Part shown: positions 22,258 to 33,882 of the stretch, piece after piece | Layout: each line of letters starts with the position of its first letter | Position numbering within the stretch: the first letter of the stretch is position 1 | Assembly (NCBI RefSeq): GCF_000346465.2 | Contig: NC_034009.1 | Coordinates: 25,713,983 to 25,777,982, forward strand | Length of the DNA stretch: 64,000 nucleotides | Reading direction: 5' to 3' | Source: Prunus persica | Taxonomy: Eukaryota > Streptophyta > Magnoliopsida > Rosales > Rosaceae | The notes under the pieces: model-generated | What the model saw: the letters and a program-made list of their open reading frames with translations, nothing else | What the model was told of the DNA's origin: nothing | Database searches by the model: none | Made by a program: the position numbers and the translations under genes

Positions 22258-25200
22258 CTAGCTATTGGGTTGATAAGGGCCATATGTAGGAGGGCTGGGG
22301 GTGAAGTGATACGGCTGATGTATTCCAGAATGCGGCATTGCACCATTTGCTTAAATGTTGGCATACATACCAAACTGCCCAGAACGTCCCCAATTAGCAC
22401 CAATTCCATATTGGTTGGCCGCAGCCATACCAAACTGCCCAGGGTGTCTATAATTCTCATGCTGCGAAGTTGGCAAACTTGTATGCTAATGATAGTACTC
22501 AGGAGTGGAAGTTGGCATTCGATATAGTGTAGCAGCTGATCCTGATGTTCTTTGGGATTTATTTGGATGTTGTTGCTGTTGCTGTTGTTGATGTTGTTGT
22601 TGTTGCTGTTGATGCAGTTGATCCCATGTGCGTTTTTGTTGTTCAACCTCGGAGGCAAGAGGATTGTTCTGCTCTTGTTGTTCAACCTTAGAGGCAGGAG
22701 GATTTTTCTGCTCTTGTTGCTCAACATTGGAGGGAAGAGATTTCTTCTGCTCTTGTTGTTCAATCTTGGAGGCAGGAGAAGTTTTCTGCTCTTATTGCTC
22801 TACATTGGAGGGAAGAGATTTCTTCTGCTCTTGTTGCTCAACATTGGAGGGAAGAGATTTCTTCTGCTCTTGTTGTTCAATCTTGGAGGCAGGAGAATTT
22901 TTCTGCTTTTGTTGCTCAACATTGGAGGGAAGAGATTTCTTCTGCTCTTGTTGTTCAATCTTGGAGGCTGGAGAATTTTTATGCTCTTGTTGCTCAACAT
23001 TGGTGCTCCTGTTGCTCAACATTGGAGGGAAGAGATTTCTTCTACTCTTGTTGCCCAACTTTGCAAGCAAGAGAAGTTGCTGAATGTCTTCTTCGATCCT
23101 CCTTTATTTTCTCAAGCACTTCTATTTGTATTTCAATGTTCCCGGATGGGTATTCAGACTCGAGCTTGCAATCTTTGATGCACTGAATCACAGCTCTTAA
23201 ATCAGCAATATCATTATCTAAAACCTTATCCTTTTTATCTAGTGAGTTCTTTCTCTTGCAAATTCTACACCTCCAGTTCTTTCTGTTCTCCACATACTTC
23301 TCTAAGAGTGGTACTGGGGGGAAAATGTCAATGAACTTGAAGGTGCAAATCAACCTTCCAGCCTCAAGCAGTTTCCTCCTTTCAATAAGTTTCATAATAA
23401 AATGTGCTGGGATCTTATTTGCAAACCTGAGTTTCTGACATAATTCTCGAGCCTGTTTATCCTGAGAAATTCTCCCAAGAAGCGGTGCAATATCATCTCT
23501 ACTAAAGGTAGAAAACAACCCATATGTAGCAATAAACTGCAAAAAACCCAAACGTTCCAATGAATTTTGAGTATCAGCTCCCATTTTTGCTTTCCACTGG
23601 ATTGCTAGCTTTTCCGCATCGTCCTTCACATGACGACCAACATGCAGTGAGACACCCATTAGCTGCTCCAACAGGTTAATGTAACTCAACATGACAGTTT
23701 CTTTAGAAGGAACATCTCCGTCTCCCCAGTATTGAGCAAAAGAATTCTGCATCACATCCAACACAAAGTTTGCTGGGTCCAATGACGTCTGAAGAGCAGC
23801 CAAAGTTTCATTATGTATTAAATGATTCCCTCTCGCAAGCTCATGCAGAAATCCCTGCAAAGTCCTTGCATCTGTAGTAGCAATTAGTTGAAGATTCGGA
23901 AAAGAAACAGCTGCTGCATTTTTGGCCAGTGAAGATTCTGGTTTCTCAGGGGAACAAATGATGATGGCAGATGCATTTTTTGTGCTACCAAGAGCCTGGG
24001 GTAATTCAGTTGCCTGTTCATTCTCAACAACTATAGCAATAAGACTTTGAAGCTCATTCTCATCATAAGAAGACGTGATTTCATACGTAGTAACAAGCCT
24101 CAAAAAACCCAAAATCTCCAACCAATTCTCTGTTGCCATCGTCATTTTAGCCTTCCAGACATCTGCCAACTTAATTGCTTCTTCTCTCACATGAGGATTA
24201 ATTTGCGGTGAGACTTTCTTTAAAGCCTCTAACAAAAGAATACAACTCCTTCTAATAACTCCTAAATCTAAATCACATTCCCTGTTGCCTAGAGTCGAAT
24301 TTGAGGGGTAAAACCCTTGCATTGCATCCAAAACCAATTTTGCTTGGTCCAATGAGGCCTCAAGAACAGCTGAGATTTCACTACCCACTAAAGCAATTCT
24401 CTTCAACTACTCATTCACGAACAACTGCAAGCCTCTACCATCCCTATTGATGCTGGATTGATTACTTGCAGAAGAAGGAACAAAGGCATTGTTGGAAGGG
24501 ATATGTTCCAGTTGCTCAATCTTCACTCGAGAATGAAGGGTATTAGTTTTCTCTTTCGATTTCAGGTTTCGGGAGTATTCTTCAGTGGATTTGTTTATCA
24601 AATCAAATTCTTTCTGCTTCAGTTCAAGCTCTTTGGCCTGATCTTCAAGTTGCCTCTCATTCGATTTCAGGTTTTGGGTCTGTTCTTCACTGCATTTGTT
24701 TATCGAATCAAATTCTTTCTGCTTCAGTTCAAGCTCTTTGGCCTGGTCTTCAAGTTGCCTCTCTTTCAATATCAGGTTTTGGGGTGTGCTCTTCAGTGGA
24801 TTTTTTGATCGAATGAACTTCTTTCTGCTTCAATGCAAGCTCTTTGGCCTGGTCTTGAAGTTTACACTCTTTCTTTTGAAGTCCCTTAGACATTTTATCC
24901 AAGTGCTTCTCGCCATCTTGTATCGATTTTTGGAGTTGATCCAAATTCTTTTCCTTCAACTTAACTTCATTGAGGCGTTCACTGACCCTCTTGTCAATCA
25001 ATTCAAGTTCCCTCGCTTCGAATTGAAGCTTACAAGACCGTTCCTCCATTGATTTTTTAAGCAAACCAAAATCTCTCTCTGTCAAATCTATTTCCCTAAT
25101 CATTTTCTCTTTGGATTCAAGTGTATTAGGGCACTCCACTAACGATTTCTGAATCAACCTAAGTTTCTCCTCTTTCAATATCAACTCCTTGTCACATTCC

Positions 25201-25860
25201 TCAATCGATCTTTTCGTTGCTTCAATTAGCTCTTGTTTCAAATCAAACTCTTTCTTGTGCTTCTCAATCGAACCAAGAATCTCATTCAATTGCCTCTTTT
25301 TCAACTCAATGTACGCAACGTACTTGTTCAATGCTTCTTGAAACCCCTTCACTTCCCCCTCCTTAGACTCGGCCAAATTCGACTTCTCTTCCACGATTTT
25401 CTCAACCCAATTCAATTTCTTTGTCCTCTCTTTAACACGCTTGTCAATCGAATAAAACTCCATCTCCTTCTTTCTAACATACTTCTCAACTTCCATCAAC
25501 AGCTTCTCCTGAACAAGAAGCTCATCGCTGTGTTCTTCAATCAATGACATAAGCGAATGCAAGTTGATCTTACTAAGGCCGCGCAACTCGCCGGCCTTCG
25601 GCTCCATCTCGGAGCGAAAGTTCCAATCTTTGGGTTCCGATTTGGTCTCTCGGACTCCGATATCCTCCTCCCGGGCCTCGAGTTCTCGGAAGCGGGCCTC
25701 TAGCGAGTTCCGAGTGGACTCAAAGTGATCCTCAAGGTCCTTCTACTGCACAGTAAAGATGACGAAGGAATTAGCTGGCGCATGTACGCTATCGTACGCC
25801 TTGGCCAGGCTCCTCTGCTTCAACTCGAACCCTTTCAAATCCGACTCTATCTTCTCCATT
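22258..25860 (-). pseudogene. FRIGIDA-like protein (FRL5-type) pseudogene
   Basis: A single-exon gene can be followed from ATG at 25860 (MEKIESDLKGFELKQ) to a final stop at 22258-22260. Domain order is an N-terminal coiled coil with repeated ERQLEDQAKELELKQKEFD units, then two FRIGIDA-type helical domains ('LDQAKLVLDAMQGFYPS' and 'LDPANFVLDVMQNSFAQY'), a 39-bp repeat region, a Gln-rich tract and GQFGM repeats. FRIGIDA proteins scaffold FLC-type transcription complexes; FRL5 relatives are large coiled-coil versions of unknown role. In-frame stops lie at 25743-25745, 24407-24409, 23042-23044, 22792-22794, 22486-22488 and 22351-22353. Frameshifts lie at about 24781-24784 (extra G in a G run, plus strand) and in a shortened repeat at about 22989-23010. 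The number of breaks argues against a working gene. Splicing around them is not supported by sensible intron borders. Confidence 0.85.
22638..23060 (-). repeat. 39-bp coding minisatellite
   Basis: About eleven tandem 39-bp units lie inside the FRIGIDA-like pseudogene, each encoding 13 residues of the type EQQEQKKSLPSNV or EQQEQKNSPASKI. The two unit types partly alternate. One unit (from about 22989) is cut to 22 bp, which shifts the frame. The period is a multiple of three, so the array expanded while the gene was still coding. Confidence 0.9.
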
Positions 25861-27612
25861 GCATTTGTGCTTTTGTGTAACTTGTGAATTCTCTGGATTT
25901 TATAGCGCACGCAAAGAAACGGAAACCTCCTGTAGTTTTGTTTCCTTAAGGAAAGAGGAAAGAGGAAAGAGGAGTGTTTTAATGAGCCGGCCCACAAACA
26001 TACGTTGGGCTCAAATTGAGGGTTCCGGCTCAGCCCATTAATAGTCCATTGTGGATGATGGTCTAAGAAACTGCTGGTTTAGCATTGGCATCGAATTTGG
26101 CCTCTGATTTGATTTATATGATATGACGTTGATGGTCAACTCAACTCAACTACCATTCTTGAGAAAGAAATATCAACAGCGATGATATTATTATTATTAT
26201 GGGTTGACTGGTAGCCAAATTAAACTTAATTTCCAAAACCATCCAAATTAAAAAAAGAAAGAAAGAAAACTTTTGAATCTTTTCTCCTTGCCTTATTATT
26301 ATTGTCTATTTACCAATAAATATATTATATTAATACAAATTATATATTTGATGTTGCTGCTGCAGCCTGCAGGCACATTATATTTTAATGAATTTCTTAA
26401 GCATCTGGTCTCGTCTAGTACACGTAGATGATGAGATGCTCCAAAATTCCAAATTTAATAGTGAATTTAATTACAGTTCATGCACAACGTCAGCGTAGCT
26501 ATTAGCTAATAGCTAGTGTGGAGAATATGATTCTCTCTTGAGGTCCTAAATCTAATTATCTCCAGCCAATTCTCTATTCTGGAGAATATTTATTTTCCTT
26601 ATGAAACAAATAATACAGTAATGTGCTTACATTCCCTAGGAAAAAGGGAATCCAACACAATCAATGATCATATTTTCACGACAAAGACTTCCCTGAGGCA
26701 ATGGGAATAACAAAATAACTCTATCACGACACACGCATAATAATATTTTCACGTAACATATCATTATTGGTTTGATTTTATCCAAAAGCATGCAGCTATA
26801 CTTAGATGGAAGGCTATACAATATATATCCAAAAAATATATAAGATGGGGTTTTGGGGTGGCATATACATACAACGTGGAGAGAAGAGCAAGCACCACGA
26901 TCTCATGAAATTACAATTTTCATGCATATATATTTATGTCACTCATCATCTTCTTGTTCTTGGACGTATATATATTCCCTATAAAAATAAAAATAAAATT
27001 TGTTAGTAAAGCCAAGATTGGCGTAGGTTTCAATACTTGTATGTTGCTGCTGCTGCATGTGGTCGGGTAATGAATAATATGATCAGCTAAATTCATCCAT
27101 TCCAATTTTACTAAAGATCCACGCCACACAGACAGCAACCCATTGGTTTTTCTCTTGAGGCAAACAGCAAACTATTCGTCTCAGTCTGCCAAAGTTTATC
27201 TCCCCAAAAGATTTTGGTCGGCTATATATATTTTTATACAAATATACAGAAAACTTTGACTAGAGAAAAAATAAATGTGTCATTTTCTCACTGAACATAA
27301 ATAAAGGAAGACTGTAAGGTACACCAAACAAAGTCTCCATATATAATCACAACCTCCTCTCACACCTAAGTAAAGGACGAGGGATAACTTAGTTAGGGTC
27401 ATACTCATAATCACAACCTCCTCACACGGTCTAAGTAAGTTAATTAATAATATAATTAATCAATAAAACTCCAAAACGGACCGCTGAGCATATATGAGCC
27501 ACTTGATGCAAATTCCATGCAGTTGGGTTCCACCGCCGTTACACAAGTCCCCTTTTTATTTTCTCGCCACCTAAGAATTTAACCAAACACACAACGCACA
27601 ACACACACCACA

Positions 27613-27645
<33 letters not shown>

Positions 27646-27662
27646 CCGAATTTTCCTCATCT
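25861..27662. other. Spacer with two outward-facing promoter regions
   Basis: The left side is the former 5' region of the FRIGIDA-like pseudogene and the right side is the promoter of the MATE gene. A pure (CT)n tract at 27619-27645 lies in the presumed MATE 5' UTR, a common feature of plant leaders. No other gene is seen. Confidence 0.5.
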
Positions 27663-30593
27663 ATGGAGGATAAGAAGCAGCCACTTCTGTCGCCGAGAGA
27701 CGAGTTTGGTGATGCTGATCGTGATCAGCTACATGACCAACTAGAGTCCTTCCCTGCAACTGCACACCCTTCTTTCATTTCCAACGCCTCCTTCACTCCC
27801 GATGCCGACGACATCCCTCCCATCCTCAGCTTCCGCGACTTCTTCCGCGAGTTCTACAAAGAAACGAAGAAGCTGTGGTACCTCGCTGGCCCCGCAATCT
27901 TCACCTCCCTCTGCCAGTACTCCCTCGGTGCCATCACCCAAGTCTTCGCCGGCCAGGTCGGTACCTTAGAGCTCGCCGCCGTCTCCATTGAAAACTCCGT
28001 CATCGCCGGGTTCTCCTTCGGCGTAATGGTACGTAACCCTCCCTTTATACTAACTCACTGTCAGTTTGTCACTGACCAAATGAGAAATACTATTAAAGCC
28101 GCAGTTTCTGATATAAAATGAAATTTTGAATAATTTAAGCTTGGAATGGGGAGTGCGCTGGAGACGCTGTGCGGGCAAGCGTTCGGGGCTGGACAGCTGG
28201 ACATGTTAGGGATATACATGCAGAGGTCATGGGTGATCCTGAACACGACGGGCGTGCTCTTATGCTTTCTATACATCTTCGCCCAACAGCTGCTCCGGCT
28301 GATAGGGCAGACCGCCGAGATATCGAAGGCGGCGGGAGTGTTCGCCATCTGGATGATACCGCAGCTGTTCGCGTACGCCATGAATTTCCCGATAGCGAAG
28401 TTCCTGCAGGCGCAGAGCAAGATCATGGTGATGGCGGCCATAGCCGCGGTGGCTCTGGTTCTGCACACGGTGTTCAGCTGGCTGTTGATGCTGAAGCTGG
28501 GGTGGGCCCTGGTGGGTGGGGCCGTGGTGCTGAACGTGTCTTGGTGGTTCATCGTGTTGGCACAGTTGATTTACATCTTTTCAGGGACTTGTGGTCGAGC
28601 CTGGGTTGGGTTCTCGTGGAAGGCCTTTCAGAATCTTTGGAGTTTTGTGAAGCTGTCTCTCGCATCTGCAATCATGCTCTGGTAACTTAACGCCACTTTC
28701 ACCGCTTTTTATTTATTTATTTATTAATTTTACAGCAACATAATTAAATAACTTTTTCTTTTTATTTTCTTTATCAGCATGAAACACATGAAACATCTAG
28801 TAAAGTAACCGAAAAATTCCCCCATTTCGACAAAAAAAAAAGAATAGTAACCGAAAGGGGAAATAAAAACAAGTTATAATTAACTGTACTTTGCTTGTCC
28901 TGCATGTAATTCCCTAAAAAACAACAAATTTACATTGTCATACACAATCCACAATCACGATAGCTAAGCCGCGTCTGGAAAAACCTTTTTATTTACCCAA
29001 CAACAACAAACAAAAAGAGAGCTGCGTCTGGGTTTTTATGTTAATTTTCTACATGGGTCCCATGTCCACGTCAGATATTTAATTTTGACTTTTTTCTTGA
29101 TCCGCTACATTGCATACTTTGAATTTATTATGCCCTTTGCTTTGCCTGTCGGTATCAACGACGAGTTGCCTCAAGCTACACAATTCTCTGACCTACCTCC
29201 ACTCCCATCTCCTGAGACAATTAATGTTTAATGATTTGTGTAAAGTTTTTACTCTTAGATCTGTTGCTGTTTAGTGTTTGTGTTGGGGTTATATTCATAA
29301 ATTAATAGATCGAAACCACATGAGCATGAATATAACAAGTTGATTTGATTTGGTGCAGTTTGGAAGTGTGGTATTTTATGGCACTAATTCTATTTGCGGG
29401 GTATCTAAAGAACGCAGAAGTTTCCGTGGATGGCCTGTCCATATGGTCAGTGCTTCTTTCTTCGTCCGGCCCCATTTCTTTATTAAGAAATCGTATCCAT
29501 GGAAATATGATGGAATGGAACCACCAACAATAAGTCCCAATTAATATATTTGCGGGGCATATCAAGAAAAGTCGACCAACTCTTTTTTGCTTTTTAGACT
29601 TCTGGTGTCACGAGATGAATTGACTCACGCATACATAATTGTGCCACATGTCAATTATTATTTCTATTATCATTATTTTCTTGTGGTATATTTGCTTTGC
29701 AGCATGAACATATTGGGATGGACGGTGATGATTGCTATGGGCATGAACGCAGCGATCAGGTCAGTGGCAAAGCCTTACAAATACATACCCAAGTCCCTAA
29801 ACTTCACAACCCATTGAAATCAATTACTTTTGTGTCTAGTGTGAGAGTTTCAAATGAACTAGGAGCAGCTCACCCAAGAACAGCAAAGTTCTCATTAGTG
29901 GTGGCCGTAGTGACTTCTTTTTTCATTGGCGTTCTCCTCTCGCTCATCCTCATCATCTTCAAAGACGAGTACCCCGCCTTGTTTTCAAGCGACTCGGAGG
30001 TTAAGGCCCTCGTGAAGCAGCTCACACCATTGCTAGCAACCTGCATTGTCATAAACAACATCCAGCCTGTTCTCTCCGGGGTTGCCATTGGAGCTGGATG
30101 GCAAGCTGCAGTGGCTTATGTGAACGTAGCTTGTTACTATGTAATTGGGGTTCCCTTGGGCCTAATTATGGGTTACAAGCTTGACTGGGGTGTTAAGGTG
30201 AGTTCTTAATAAGCCCTCTTCCAGCTTTCGATCTAGTATTTCGTAGTTATTAGTCAATTGGCCAAATATAATTATACACTTCATTTCCATTTTCAGGGCA
30301 TTTGGATTGGGATGCTGATGGGGACAGTCCTTCAGACGTGCGTCCTATTCGTGATGATTTATAAAACCAACTGGAACAAGGAGGTAAGGGCCTTTCAATT
30401 TACAGATCTTCAACGTAGTGAACAAGACTTTGTGTCGTATTTTCTAACCTGTCAATGATAATACACTGTAAACTGAGACGTAATCTGTCATGAAACGCAG
30501 GCTTCCATAGCTGAAGATAGGATAAGGAAATGGGGAGGGCATATAGATACAGATGACAAACAGAACAACGGTGGAAACAAAGTAGAAATTTGA
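27663..30593 (+). CDS. MATE efflux transporter (DTX/DETOXIFICATION family)
   Basis: Seven exons join in frame: 27663-28028, 28140-28681, 29359-29445, 29703-29759, 29840-30197, 30297-30383 and 30501-30593. They give 529 residues, normal for plant MATE proteins. After a soluble N-terminus (about 1-65, MEDKKQPLL) come about twelve hydrophobic segments. Family signatures are LGMGSALETLCGQAFGAGQ at the start of exon 2, the MNFPIAKFLQAQSK region, and VRVSNELGAAHPRTAKFS at the start of exon 5. MATE transporters move organic cations, flavonoids or other metabolites by H+ or Na+ antiport across the plasma membrane or tonoplast; the substrate cannot be read from sequence. Neighbourhood suggests the counterpart of Arabidopsis At3g26590 (DTX29, from memory). 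The ATG at 27663 follows a (CT)n leader. Confidence 0.93.
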
Positions 30594-31920
30594 ACCTCGA
30601 GATTAAACAGAGTGCAGAGGTTGGCAAAATTTAATTAAGGACAGTCATATCCAGAAATATGGCTCCACCGGAATGCCATTTTCATTTCAGTGCAAGGATC
30701 AATCTTCTGCAACAATTGGCAGCTTAGTCCTTCACTGGAGATTTTGAGTTATAATAAATTTGAGTACCGGATCGGCCTGACCTATGTGGATTGGCCGGAA
30801 GATCAGTGGCAGGGGAAGAGATGATAGTGTAATTGCAATATGATAATGACATTCATAGTTGAATTCATTCATATATAATCGTTTTTGGAGTTTATTCCCA
30901 TTTTCGTTGCTAAAGAAAACACAGATAAACAAGGAAATGAAACCATCGACGACCCATATAAAAAAGCAGCATATAGAAACTGCTTCTGAAACGCCATATG
31001 AAATATGGTTTTAAAAAACAACATACAAACAGCAGACGCAGCTGTCCCCAAAATTTAACATGGTTCATCAGCACACACCCGAAAAACCTTGCCAAAATCC
31101 ACCTAATAATGAAGGCAGCACACTACTCCTCTAGAACCCCTTCAACCAATTTGTAACCAATACAATGTCATATACATGTAAAGCCTAAGAAAATTCACAA
31201 ATGCAATTACAAATGCAGATTAAGACCATCCAATAAATGATTGAACTGCTAAACAACAAATGATTGAACTGCTAGCAAGTTCGATTTGACTTCGCTCTCG
31301 CTTTAGAAACCCTTAAACAAATTAATAAATATTACCAAACACATGAAAATTGCAATAGCAAGCACAGGTTAAGAACATCCACTAACCACAACAATGGTGG
31401 AATTGATCAGAAGTTGGATGAAATTTACCAAAACTTGCACATAGCCACAACCCCAGAAGCACTCAAGTCTAACTAAGTGTATATATGACTAGCAATAAAG
31501 TTGAGGATTTTCAACACCACAGGTATATAAACGAAACGAATCGCACATTTGCAAATACCTTGATCCATGAGATCGATACAAAATCCAAATATTCACAACA
31601 AGATAAACAGATTTTAGCTCAGTGCGACCAATGCCACATTATGCTTTTCACATCATATAATCACAACACACAAAAATGTATTAAGCAACGCGAACAAAAA
31701 TCTACCAACACGAAAAATGAAACAAACCCACAATCATATCAAAAGCATATATGAAGCAAAGCCCATTCATCTGAAAACAAGCATTAATTAAATATCCGCT
31801 AGATAAACTTTCAAAATATAACATAAATGTAGCCCAAGAGTCTAAACCAGAATTTAAAAGCAAAAAAACAGCAACTGAATCCAAAACCCTAACGGACAAA
31901 AATCCAAAATCAACCCAAAC
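30594..31920. other. Convergent 3' regions of MATE and RPL27A
   Basis: The two genes face each other, so this stretch holds both 3' UTRs. A short duplicated word 'aaatgattgaactgct' occurs near 31230 and 31260. The region 31150-31880 is A/C-rich on the plus strand and no coding sequence is supported. Confidence 0.45.
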
Positions 31921-32122
31921 CTAAGCTGTGAGCACAACAGCACCACCAGCTTCCTTGATCTTCTTCTCAGCTGTCTTGGAGATGAGCTTGGCCTTGACCA
32001 CAACGGGCTGGTTCTGCGGCAAAGCGCCCTTTCCCAAGACCTTGAAGAAGCCGTACTGGGTGACGTCGATCAACGGCGCGCTGTCCTTGGTGGCCTTATC
32101 CTTGGCCTCCTGGGGGAGGAGA

Positions 32123-32184
<62 letters not shown>

Positions 32185-32212
32185 GCGCATACCAACTTTA
32201 CCAAAATACCCC

Positions 32213-32250
<38 letters not shown>

Positions 32251-32361
32251 GCCTCCGGCGTTACCGCGACCTCCAGGATGCTTGCGGTGCTTGCCGATAC
32301 GACCATGCCCGGCGCTGACGTGGCCTCTCTTCTTGCGGTTCTTCTTGAATCGGGTCGTCAT
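31921..32361 (-). CDS. RPL27A: 60S ribosomal protein L27a (uL15)
   Basis: A single uninterrupted frame gives 146 residues, the normal plant length. The N-terminus is very basic and rich in Gly and His ([20 protein letters not shown], then the [13 protein letters not shown] segment at about 30-42), as in all eukaryotic uL15 proteins. The C-terminal part carries the globular domain that packs on 28S rRNA. It is a structural component of the large cytosolic ribosomal subunit. The codon choice is GC-rich compared with the flanks, as expected for a highly expressed gene. The start codon is followed directly by the family N-terminus, and upstream sequence carries telo-box and site II motifs typical of ribosomal protein genes. 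Confidence 0.98.
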
Positions 32362-32709
32362 TTCTCTCTCTCTCTCTCTGCGCCTCTCTCTCGCTCACCT
32401 AGGGTTTCGGCGGCTCACAGAAGATTGACTGAAGCTGGGATTTGGGATATTTATTTGGTGGAAATGTGTTGGGTTTACGCTTTTGCCCTAAGGGTTTGGG
32501 GGTTGGGCCGTTCAAATAAGGATAAATGTGATAATTGAGTTGCGGATGAGGCTCTGGACTCTGGGCTGAGTTAGGGTTTCCTTGTTTTCCAGCCATATCA
32601 ATCTGTACTCGTCCTCTGGCCCAATCGTCCAATTCACTGGGTTTATATATCGTGACCCGTTTGACAGTGTTTAGGGTTTTTATTTTGAATATTTCCAGAT
32701 CAAGATAAT
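32362..32709 (-). promoter_or_regulatory. RPL27A promoter with telo-box and site II motifs
   Basis: Read toward the gene, AAACCCTA telo-boxes occur at 32407-32400, 32579-32572 and 32679-32672. Site II-type words are TGGGCC at 32504-32509 and GGCCCA at 32618-32623. A CT-rich stretch (32364-32400) lies next to the start codon and probably forms the 5' leader. This pairing of telo-box and site II is well known in plant ribosomal protein promoters and links transcription to cell proliferation through TCP-type factors. Confidence 0.7.
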
Positions 32710-33607
32710 GGGTTATTTACTCAAATAGTCCTCAAATTTATATTCAAATTGCATTTTGATCCTTCAACTAAATTATTAGTTCAAATGGTCCACCAACTCT
32801 TTATTATTCAGTGAGTTAGTCTATCATTACATTTTTCTGTGAGTTTTAGTTACGTGAACTGCACGTGAGGAGAATAGGAAGGGTAAATACGACTTTTTCA
32901 TAGTGGAGTTTTCGTTTCCCTTTTTCTTCTTCTTCTTCCCTCCCTATACAACCAAATAACATCAACGCGGGAGAGATGACAACAATGACGACTTCATTCA
33001 TACATGACTTCTCCGACTTCGATGGCCAAGGTGGGTGGCACGAGTTGAGCTCTGCAATAGGTTTGAATGGTGGAGCTAGCTTGTTGCACCGCTAAATCGT
33101 AAGAAATGGGAGCAGAGGATTGAGGGAGAAGGACATGGGTGTCTTGATCAATTTATGGTATTGGATTTCTCTTGTTGGAGTTGCAAAAATGGAAAAATAA
33201 AAAAAAGTTGTTTCACTTTTGTTGCTCCGTAGGATAGACGTGGGATGAGATGAAGGGGATATTTCTTGTTTTTATTTATCACTTGATTTTTTATCTGTTC
33301 TTCATTAAGAAAATGAAGAAATTTATGTTTTCTCCATGATGAGAGAAAAGAAGAAGGCAGAGCCACCCACACCCACTGTCCACCCCTTATGCATTCTCCC
33401 TCTATCTCTATTTTAATTAATTAATTAATATTTTAGTATAAATTGATAATTTTAACCCTCAAATTAACAGCAATATTGATGGAGTGTAACGATATGACCA
33501 ATGCACCGATTAATAAAAAGTTGGTGGACCATTTAAACAAATAATTTAATTGATGGATTAAAATGCAACTCGGGTATAAATTTAAAGACCATTTGAATAA
33601 ATAACCC
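32710..33607. mobile_element. Long-TIR non-autonomous DNA transposon
   Basis: The ends are inverted over about 130 bp. Left 'gggttatttactcaaatagtc' (32710 on) pairs with the reverse complement of the right end 'gactatttgaa..aataaccc' (to 33607). Shared internal words are 'ttgcattttgatcc' and 'aaatggtccaccaact'. The centre has no transposase. A target duplication could not be fixed. It sits just beyond the RPL27A promoter motifs. Confidence 0.75.
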
Positions 33608-33882
33608 TATTTTAATATATATTTTACATTTTTGTATAATACATTTCATGTTATAGCTTCTAACAAGACGGTGAATATTTGGAACCCAAAAAAAAAAAAA
33701 AAAAACAAAAACAGAACTTGAGAAAACATAGTCGCCTTTGAGAAAGAACTAGAGAAATTTAATATTTTCACCATGAAATGTACATACATTACATGAACAA
33801 CATATAATTACACTAATAAGATGATGAACACCTCAATGATTCACAAATACAGTGATACTAAAGCTTGTATTGTATATATAGT
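33608..33882. other. Short spacer, 3' flank of TPR gene
   Basis: AT-rich sequence with an A-run at 33689-33705. It probably includes the 3' UTR of the minus-strand TPR gene. Nothing else is seen. Confidence 0.4.

Noticed and set aside
22638..23060. CRISPR-like regular repeats
   Set aside because: The units are contiguous 39-bp repeats without unique spacers, lie in a eukaryotic coding frame, and are a minisatellite.
22552..23178. Plus-strand 208-codon Leu/Gly-rich frame
   Set aside because: It is the antisense of the 39-bp minisatellite in the FRIGIDA-like pseudogene. Its repetitive Leu/Gly composition follows from that array.
22258..25860. Working FRIGIDA-like gene with introns that skip the stops
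   Set aside because: The breaks are single-base changes inside continuous homologous frame, and no intron-like sequence surrounds them.
28169..28690. Second plus-strand frame of 173 codons within the MATE gene
   Set aside because: It overlaps exon 2 in another frame, and the exon 2 frame has clear MATE motifs and splice continuity.
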